Below are positions 29,437 through 37,089 of a DNA stretch of 37,089 nt, one piece after another; the first letter of the stretch is position 1; every line of letters begins with the position of its first letter. A program made the position numbers and the translations under genes. Under the pieces are notes generated by a model. That model searched no databases. It saw only the letters and a list, made by a program, of their open reading frames with translations, and was not told the origin of the DNA. The stretch is from Gnetum montanum (lineage: Eukaryota; Streptophyta; Gnetopsida; Gnetales; Gnetaceae), in assembly GCA_015680685.1 (NCBI GenBank), contig MNCI01015000.1, positions 28,037 through 65,125 on the forward strand, read 5' to 3'.

Positions 29437-31606
29437 TGTAGTGACTAGAAAATGTGATTACTAGAAAACTAAAGATCCTAGCCAAGATAGATTTAACCTG
29501 GACCTTAAGGACCTTTGAAAAACAAGATCTAAGGTGCCCGTATGGTCTTACTAATCACCCAGGGATTTACAAAGTGTCAATGGTGGTAATAAAGTAAAGA
29601 TGCAATGCAAATTTGAAAATAAATACATAAAATAAAAACAAATCTATGTTATCTCTCACAACAATTAAACTGTAAACTTTATTATGATAAAATAAAGAGA
29701 GTTCAAAGAATGTACAAGTGATGGCTAAGGAAGAAAAGGGGTTCACCCCACTAGGGGATTAGAGATTGTTGAATCTAGTATCCTTGAATGCCACAATTGA
29801 CTCCATGATCCAAGTGCTCCACAACTCACACAATTACAAAACATTGTTGTAATCTTCTCTAGATCTCTAGCATTGGTGGTTCATGGGGGTAAGATATGTG
29901 AGGATTTTGGGTTGCAAAGAAGAGCTATGTTGGAACTCTCAATGCCTAGGCTGCTCAATGTTTCTACAAAGTTACACATAATCTTACGGGTGTCACAGTG
30001 GTCATAATGGCTATGGATTCTATATTAAAATTTAATTTCAAAGGGTTTGTGCCTACAATAAATTTTCAAAGCCCTTGAATGCCAAAGAAGTGAAATATTT
30101 CTATGATGTTGGAGCTTGGTTTTCATAGGTTTCATGGTCATAGATTTTGCTGAAAATGTTTGTCTAATTGTTGGCATATTGATATTATGTGCAAGTGTTT
30201 CAGGTGCCCAAATCCAGCATTGTTTTTATGTATGCTAATTTTTAATACCTCCATGCTACCAAAACCATTCTAGTTACCAAAAATAGTAAACATAAATTTT
30301 ACCCACTTTGTCTTCTTTCACCCAAATTTGGCCTTCCAAGAGTAACACTAAACATGTAGAAGCCACACTTAGGTGCATGAGCAATGTTGGGATGTAGGAT
30401 CAATGCTGAGGCTAGAAAAATGCTGAAGTGCTAGGGCCACACTAAAGCTACAAAATCCATGCTTGTGAGGGGGGTAGGAGAAATCCCCTAATGNAGCCAA
30501 AAAATCTACAGTATGTGAAATTACATCTCATGGATTACAATCTTCACATTTTACAATGAAATTTGAACCTTAGGTTTCATGGGGTGAGATTTACAATGCA
30601 AAAGGGTTCCAGTTGCATTTTTTTGATGTTGTTTCATTGGCCTCTCTTTGTTGGTGTCTTGAGGCTTGATCTAAGAGACATTGACAAAGAATACAAAACA
30701 TCACTATAGGTCCATCACTAACATTCCCTCTTGATTCTTGATTCAAAAGTTTCGAACCATAAAAAAGAGTGATTGTGATGATGGGATAAGGCTATGATGA
30801 GGTGGTAACATTCATAGATTACATTTAGATCATGAGGATTAATAATGAGTTCCATAGGTTGATGTCATGGCTATAATATGGTACTAAAATGTTAATGTGT
30901 TCCATAGGTTAACATGTTAGTCAATTGATATATCTTTGCACTTCATGTTTTGAAGGGTTGGTCATTTGGTAATGTGTTTGAGGAACCAACACCTCACTCC
31001 AAGGTTTACTTTGGACATTAGGCTCCTTCCTTTGCATGTATGGAGCCATCTATTTGTTATTCTATGCTTCATATGGCCTCTTTTCTTCTTAGTAATTTTC
31101 TTCCCACCCTTTTCTTATGGGGTAAAACCTTCATTTATTTTCTTTGCCAAGGATAGGTTTGATTTGTTTTTCCTATTGAATGATATGTGTTACATTCAAT
31201 GGACTTGATGGAGCATGACAAAGGAATGTCATATGGCCACAATGCATGAGTGTCAAACATAGGTATTCATTGTTATTTAGGGTGACGAAGGTTAAATTAG
31301 GCTATGGGGTTGGGCTCAAGGAGTGGTAATAGGAGTGAAGTTGGAATAAGCACTCTTATCATGATAGAAAAAACACATCGAATCTTACATTTCAAGCTTA
31401 CATGATGACTTGTTGCCATAATGAGTTGCATCTCTATGATGATTTTAGGTTTCATTCTACAAGTACAACTCCAAGAGAATAAGAAATAAGATAGAGAAGA
31501 CATGTTTTTACATTACAATGCATAAGGATATATAGAATAATCAACAAACCAAGTTTACCAAAGATCACACATACTACAAATTTTGGAAATTTCTTTGTTG
31601 TGCTCA
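29437..31606 (-). repeat. Element C 3' LTR (2170 bp)
   Basis: On the minus strand it starts TGAGCACAACAAAGAAATTT at 31606, 60 bp after the pol stop, resembling A's start, and ends CACTACA at 29437. Length and the position of the U5 block (133 bp before the end) agree with A and B. An N lies at 30494. No convincing TATA box was found. Open stretches at 30966-31208 and 31297-31503 match nothing and are probably chance. Confidence 0.65.
29532..29570 (-). promoter_or_regulatory. Conserved U5 block in element C LTR
   Basis: The minus strand reads GTAAATCCCTGGGTGATTAG then AAGACCATACGGGCACCTT, matching the blocks in A, B and E. It supports the LTR call where the ends are weak. Confidence 0.6.
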
Positions 31607-31666
31607 TGTAGGCTCACTTGTTGGTTATTGTCAAGCTCATCAATGTCAACTATCAATTCTTATGTG

Positions 31667-32760
31667 CTACATGTGATAAGGCTTTATATAGGAATAATTG
31701 ATCAAGTTAGCTAACTCATTCCCATCCATGTCCACTATTTGGAAGGCTTCATTGTCAAAGGCCTTAGTGACCAAGAAGGGTCCTTTCCAGTTGGCTTAGA
31801 ATTTGTTTACATGCTGGTAGATAGTTTTGAGAACCAAGTCTTCTTCCTTGATCTTGTGATTGTTTAGGTTATTATGGTGTTGCTATTTTTTCCTCTCCTA
31901 GTATCCCTTAACATGAGGAAGCATTCACACCTATTACTCTTCCACTGATTCTAGATCCATAGTGCGCAACTCCTAGTTTTGTTCATCATTGATGAAGTCT
32001 AACAAGGCTACTTAGAGTAATGGAACCTATAATTCAAGAGGTAAACTAGCTTCAAAATCATAAACCAAGATATATGGAATTACACTAGTTGTAGTTCAAA
32101 AGGTGGTTCTCTAGGCCCAAAGTACATAGGCAAGCTACTCATGCCACTTGCATTTGTAGTTGTTCAACATCTTCTTAAGCAAGTTTATGATGGCCTTATT
32201 ACTTACTTCAACTTTCCAATTGGCTTGAGGGTAATATGGTAATGAGAAGGAATTCTTAATGTGTAGATCATGACAAAATTTTTTTGTTTCTTGGCTAGTA
32301 AATTGTCATCCATTATTTGTGAATTTGGTCATAGGTATACCAAAATGGACAACTATGTGATCTAGTATGAATCCATAGACCTATTGAGATGTTGTCTTCC
32401 TTAGATAAATAGGTTCAACCCATTTTGTAAAATATTTAGTTGTAGTGATGATAAATCTATGTCTTACAAAATACTTAGGCATTATAGGTATGATGATATT
32501 CAATCCCCACCATTAAAATAGTCAAGTAATTTGAGTGGTATGTAGCTTAGTTGGTGGTACATGTATAAGGTTGCTATGTATTTGGCATGTCTCACAAGTT
32601 TTAACCTTCTATAGGTAGTCACTTTTCATATAGGGTCAATAATAGCCTCATTATTTGATCTTAACGACCATGGCTCTAAGTCCTATATGTCCTCCACATA
32701 TACCCTCATGAACCTACTCTAGGACTATGCAAGCTTTGGTTTTACCTAAGCACACTAATA
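31667..32760 (-). pseudogene. Element C integrase
   Basis: It aligns with A's integrase along its length: VHEGICGGHIGLRAM, CETCQIH (H-H-C-C zinc finger intact), ITTTKYFTKWVEPIYLRKTT, and at the C-terminus NWKGPFLVTKAFDNEAF ending YHM-stop at 31667. In the core the first catalytic Asp is Asn (WGLNII) and the second is Asn (FTNNG), both explained by G-to-A change on the coding strand. At least six stops are present. It cannot be active. Confidence 0.85.
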
Positions 32761-32959
32761 ATATACCATCATAGGATCATCGACATAATGTGTTATTACC
32801 TACTATGACATATTGTTTTGATCATTTATGTATAACATCCTTTTGAGCAACTACTAGGCCCTGTGAAGGTTTACCATGCATAAGATAAAACTTGATATTG
32901 CCATACCACTCCTTTGTAGGATTAGTATGAACTATGACTACAAAGTTATCCTCAGTCTT

Positions 32960-33480
32960 CTATGTGATGGGAATGGCATAGTCCATAGTCAAGGTGGACA
33001 ACTTTCTAAACACATCTCGTATCACACTGAGGGCTAGTGTTGCAATAGCATTGGGTATGGTATTTTTGTTTTGAGGTATATGTTGGATATCAATGTGTAT
33101 AAATTGTTGTAGAAATTTCCTTCCTAGGTCACAGTAAGATTGCAAATGTTTGGCTTTACATGCATAAAGCTTGGCTATTTGGTTAACCATAATTTGTGAC
33201 TCATCTTTGATCATTAAGCATTTTATTCCTTGGTCACAAGCTACCATCATCCCCTTAATCAAACCCTCCTACTCTTCTATGTTGTTGGTATGTGGAAATT
33301 CAAAATAGTAGGTGAAGGGCTTGATTTCACCAAATGAGAATGTTATGATGACAACGATACTATTCCCATTGGCATTTGAAGCTCCATCGAAGTGCATGAC
33401 TAGCTCATAACATTTAGGCACTTAGCTAATAATGTTAACATGTTCATCAAGAAATTTAGGTTCAATGATTTCATGGTCAT
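32960..33480 (-). pseudogene. Element C archaeal-type RNase H
   Basis: MHFDGASNANGNSIVVIITF opens the domain with its first Asp. Then come PHTNNIEE-stop-EGL, IKDESQIMVNQIAKLYACKA and NTIPNAIATLALS. The last Asp position (ADA in most family members) is NAI here, so one catalytic residue is lost. Its presence next to a gypsy RNase H confirms that the dual arrangement belongs to the family and not just to A. A stop interrupts the Glu motif. Confidence 0.82.
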
Positions 33481-33539
33481 CAATTGGTAAAATAATGAGT
33501 TTTGTGGCTATAGCTTGACCTTTTTTTGAGGTCTAGAAA

Positions 33540-34930
33540 ACATAATGAAGGTTAATCTTTGCTGTTATGGCTTTCCAATGGGCTCTAAGACAACTTTCAT
33601 AGATATTGTTCATTATGACTCTAAGTACATTATCATTGCAAATGACATTGACCTAGCTCCTAAAGAGGTGGTGTCTTCACTTATTTATTGATAAGAATAG
33701 GGATAGCAAATACTTGGCTTTAGTGTATTGGGTATCATAGAAAATAAATGCATGGCTAAGATAGTATATTGGTAACTTTGCTCCATCATCTTATTTCTAA
33801 TAAAGTAGAGAGGCAATGGATGAATCAAAGATAGCAAGGTAGATATAAAAAGTTTATCCTTTTGCAGTGGATAGACCATCGATAGTTGTGCCAACTCTTG
33901 CTTAAGGTTTTCAAAGGCCTCTTAACATTAAGCCATCCACTCATAGTGAACTCCTTTCTTAAGTAAGTGTTGCATGGGCTATATCTTATCCATAAGCCTA
34001 GCGATGAACCTATTGAAAAATTATAATCTACCTTGTAGTCCTCAAACCTCCTTAAGATTAGTTGGTTCTACCAAGTTGGATATGGTTTTAACCTTGTTAG
34101 GATCAACACATATCCCTACTTTAGATACTACAAAGACAATAATCTTACCAGTTTTAATGCCAAAGATACAGTTTTTATGGTTAAGTTGAATCTCATACTT
34201 GAGGTATCAATCAAGTACAAGGTGAACGTCATGCACATGGTCATTGGTCACTTTGGACTTAATAGCTACATCATCTATGTAATAATTGAGCAAACCTAGC
34301 ATATAATCACTAAGGATATGTGTCATTATTCTTTGGTATATTGCTCTTGCATTCTTTAGGCCAAAGGGCATCATGGTATAACAAAAGATACCCCAATGGT
34401 TCATAAAGGTTGCACTGAGTTGATGTTTGGGTTAATCCTAATCTAGTTGTATCTTGAGAACCCATCCATAAAGGATAATAAGGCATGTCCAACCATAGTA
34501 TCAATAAGTTGGTCAATGCTAGGAAAAGAAAAATCATCCTTGATGGTTACCTTATTTAGTTCTCAGAAATCAATGCAACTGTGTATGCTCCCATTTTTCT
34601 TAGAAATTATTACCATGTTGGACACCCATTGTATGTAATTAGTAGCTCTGATGAGATCAACTTGGTATAGTTTAGTGATTTCATCACAAACTACTAACTC
34701 CAAATCAAGTCTAATTTTATGTTTTTTGCTTAACTAGTCTAATGTTAGGATCAAGGATGACGTTGTGATGCAGTAGTCATGGGTCTAAAATTGATATATT
34801 TTTATATGACCAAGAAAAGGCCTTAATATTATCTTGTAGGACCTTGTGATGTCTTGAGCCTAATGAGGTTCTAATGAGAAACTTAGTTTCAGTGTTTTAC
34901 TCTAATCCTGCATATCAACCATAAGCACAT
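33540..34930 (-). pseudogene. Element C RT and gypsy RNase H
   Basis: RT motifs visible on the minus strand: WVSNMVIISKKNGSI, PSIDQLIDTMVGHALLSFMD with the first catalytic Asp, FCYTMMPFGLKNARAIYQRI and YYIDDVAIKS with the catalytic pair. Then AQLSMVYPLQKDKLF, YYLSHAFIFYDTQYTKAKYL and CNDNVLRVIMNNIYES mark the thumb and gypsy RNase H. Upstream of RT, MQD and SKTLKLSFSLEP align with the N-terminal region of A's pol. At least three frame changes and many stops occur. Confidence 0.85.
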
Positions 34931-35180
34931 TAAGTAGCACCTAGGTAAAAATGAGTAAATTATGCTAAAATGATATAAAATATCTCAGTAACTATGCAAA
35001 CACATGTCATTTTAATGTCAAATAAGGTGTAAGAAAGATCAACAAGACTATAAGAGGTAGGTGAAGATAAACAAGATGGAAGAAAAGTCAAATAAAGGCC
35101 AACCAAGGTCAAAACAAGATGAAGTATCATGAAAGTATTAAAAATAATGTTAATTATGGCCAATTGAGGTTACAATTTTA

Positions 35181-35236
35181 CCAGTTTTAGGCCTTAGTAG
35201 GCCATGTTGCTAGTTTAAGGCCTTGTTAGATCATAG
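35181..35236. repeat. Boundary motif, two units upstream of element C pol
   Basis: CAGTTTTAGGCCTTAGTAGGCC and CTAGTTTAAGGCCTTGTTAGATC lie 30 bp apart, matching the array next to A's pol. A third unit, TAGTTTTAGGCCTTATAGGG, is at 35519. Confidence 0.65.
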
Positions 35237-35599
35237 CTAAATGATGTTAAATGATGTTCTAGAATGATCAAACCCCATCACATAATATCAATCAAGGCTA
35301 GAAAAAGGTTAACAGAGATCATGAAAGAGAGAATAAGGTATATAAGATGAATCTAAATTTATCATGAAACTAAATGAGGTCAACTGATGGTAATAAAGGT
35401 CAACAATGCATAATAAGTTCAAAATAGGTTAAAACACCATGAAACAAGCTAAAATCAATTGAGGTGCAAAACATATGATAAAACATGATTAATATTGATT
35501 AGATAGGATTAGATTTTACTAGTTTTAGGCCTTATAGGGCCATGATAATGGACTATAGAGTTGATAGATGAGTTTTGGCATCTATGAGGGTTGTTTTGG

Positions 35600-37060
35600 A
35601 TCCAAAATAAGGTTTTTTTGGGCATCCACGTTGGACCCACACTAGCTAGCATGGGTGGGGTGACCCCCAAAAGGGATGGGACGGTCATGTGATTTCCTAC
35701 ATTGATTTTGAGTAATTTTCAACTCTCAATGGACTTTATGGTTAGCATAATGATTGGGGAAGAAAATTGATCAATTCTATCATTAATTTGAACCTATAGA
35801 AGTTATCATCGAATCCTAGAACAACCACCCATGCTAGAGAAACACTAGCCAACATGGCCCTAGCATGGCTACCAAGAAAAATTAATTTTATGAAATCCAA
35901 AGGATCAAAATCTATGTTCTATGGGCTTCCTAGGAAATGCAAGTTCACAGTGTTTTAAGTTGATCATTTTGAAGGTTGAAACTCCCAAAAAAAGTAGGTT
36001 TTAAGGTCATACCTCCAAGAGCCACATTGGCTAGCATGGATTTGGAGGGGAGTCTTAGCATGGATGATCTAATTTGAATGATTACATGTTAAAACATGGT
36101 CAAATTATAGCTAAATCCATTATTTTGTAGTTGTATACTTCCATAGTCACGTTTTAAGGCAATTTGAAGGGTGTTTTGTGGGTAAAACCTAGTTAGGAAC
36201 TAATGCAAGCTAGGGCTACACTAGCTAGCATGGCTTTAGTACCCCTTTGCATGGATACTTCTACTTTTTAATTTTGGGATAGTTTCAATTGTAAACTAAA
36301 CAATTTTTTAGGATTCTAGGGTTGCTAGCAGTGATGTTGAAGGTTTTGGCTTAAAATTGACTATGTTTTATGATGATTTGAGATGTGGGATGCTTATACC
36401 CCCCCTTAGCCACATTAGCTAGTGTTGCTATAGCATGGTTGATTAGGTTTGATGAGTTTTTATGCTTAAAATAAGTTTAAATTTCCATCCATTAAAGCTT
36501 TTAACATTCTAGGATATGCTACACTAGGTATTTGACTTATGGATATGTTGATATGTTGCAAAAATTGGCAAGGATCCTTATCCACACTAGAGCCATACTA
36601 GCCAAAGTGGCTCTATCCTCCCTTAATATGGATGCCTTGGAATAATGGATTCTTGTGGGTTATAGCATTAAATCAACCAAGCATATGAGGTCTTAGGGTG
36701 AAAAATGTTGAAAACTAAGATTTGGCACTAAAATTAATCATTTTAAAGGTCTTTCATGATTTTTTATAGTTATTTCCCCCTTAGTCACACTGGGCAATGT
36801 GGACCCAGCATGGATGGAAGGGGATGATAGATTTTACCATTTTAGACCTATTTTATGACATCTAATGGCTCTAGGAGGCTCTAGTAGGATTTTATGGTCA
36901 TAGGAATATGATTTAAGGCTATTTTAAATTATGGATTAGGTTTTATAGGTCATCCCTAAGGTACCCACACTAGGCAGCATGGGTGAGGGATTCCCTAGTG
37001 TGGGAAAGGTGGGAAGCATGAATGTTGATTTGTATTTTGTCAATTTTTGGCTACCAAAGG
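35600..37060. repeat. About 190-bp tandem repeats with CACACTAGCTAGCATGG core
   Basis: Eight cores begin at about 35638, 35842, 36023, 36217, 36411, 36594, 36786 and 36966, with spacings of 180-204 bp (mean near 190). Each core (CACACTAGCTAGCATGG or a variant) holds the palindrome CTAGCTAG or a degraded form, often followed 25-35 bp later by GCATGGAT or GTGTGGG. The rest of each unit has drifted strongly. The array probably continues past the window. Confidence 0.85.
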
Positions 37061-37089
37061 CCAATGAGAGGTGTTAAGGTCATGGAAAT

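Larger units (their letters stand above)
29437..37089 (-). mobile_element. Element C: same Tat-type family, 3' half, minus strand
   Basis: It has a 3' LTR (31606-29437), pol (about 34930-31667) and a non-coding spacer reaching the right edge. Gag and protease lie beyond the window. Pol aligns with A from the region before RT to the C-terminus of integrase, but it has several frameshifts and many stops. It is not the missing part of B, which must lie left of A. Confidence 0.82.
34931..37089 (-). other. Element C spacer upstream of pol
   Basis: No coding was seen. The first 300 bp contain repeated ATGA and AAGGTCAA words and two boundary-motif units. From about 35600 to the window end it consists of about 190-bp repeats. 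The region corresponds in position to A's spacer at 3571-6029 but uses different repeats. Confidence 0.65.

Noticed and set aside
30966-31208. 80-codon open frame with hydrophobic stretches in C's LTR
   Set aside because: No recognisable protein and placed within an LTR; hydrophobic runs come from T-rich sequence.
29437-37089. Element C as the missing right-hand or pol part of element B
   Set aside because: B's remaining part must lie beyond A's left end, given the break in B's protease; C also carries its own LTR and lies on the far side of B's 5' LTR.

Overview
The window looks like plant nuclear DNA from a large, repeat-rich genome. It is AT-rich, contains no recognisable intact host gene, and is almost wholly built of decayed Ty3/gypsy LTR retrotransposons of the Tat/Ogre type (Metaviridae). 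The lineage call rests on domain order, above all a second, archaeal-type RNase H (aRH) between the gypsy RNase H and integrase. The species cannot be told from the sequence; three isolated N bases suggest a draft assembly. No tRNA, rRNA, CRISPR or bacterial feature was seen.

Layout, left to right. Element A (minus strand, 1-12627) has the end of a 3' untranslated region, pol (INT, aRH, RNase H, RT, 88-3552), a 2.5-kb non-coding spacer full of tandem repeats, protease and gag (6030-9801), a repeat-rich leader, and a 5' LTR (10465-12627). A is inserted into the protease frame of element B (minus, 12628-18465: part of protease, gag, leader, 5' LTR 16419-18465). B in turn appears inserted in the LTR of element E (plus, 18466-22488: LTR end, leader, gag, start of protease). 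E's protease is cut at 22488 by element D (plus, about 22489-28600), a different family with gag, protease and aRH but no RT or integrase between or after them. An AT-rich stretch (28600-29436) is unassigned. Element C (minus, 29437 to window end) has a 3' LTR, a badly decayed pol and the start of a spacer made of about 190-bp repeats.

A, B, C and E are one family. Their LTR calls support each other: full LTRs of 2163, 2047 and 2170 bp, similar starts (TGAAACACCAC in A and B), ends in TACA, and a conserved block whose outer edge lies 133-158 bp from the LTR end in all four copies. Relative age inferred from nesting is E, then B, then A. A is also the best preserved: pol has one 1161-codon frame with nine nonsense codons and no frameshift, and the visible catalytic residues of RT, aRH and integrase remain.

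Points most worth a second look: a short motif array (AGTTT...GTCAT..CGGAC / GGCC..CGGGCC) at the edges of the coding blocks; about 185-205-bp palindrome-centred repeats in LTRs and spacer; a repeated PFIIRVP-like peptide in the gag-protease linker; the gag-PR-aRH architecture of D; and an exon-like plus-strand fragment inside A's spacer. None of the elements appears able to make a full set of proteins as it stands.
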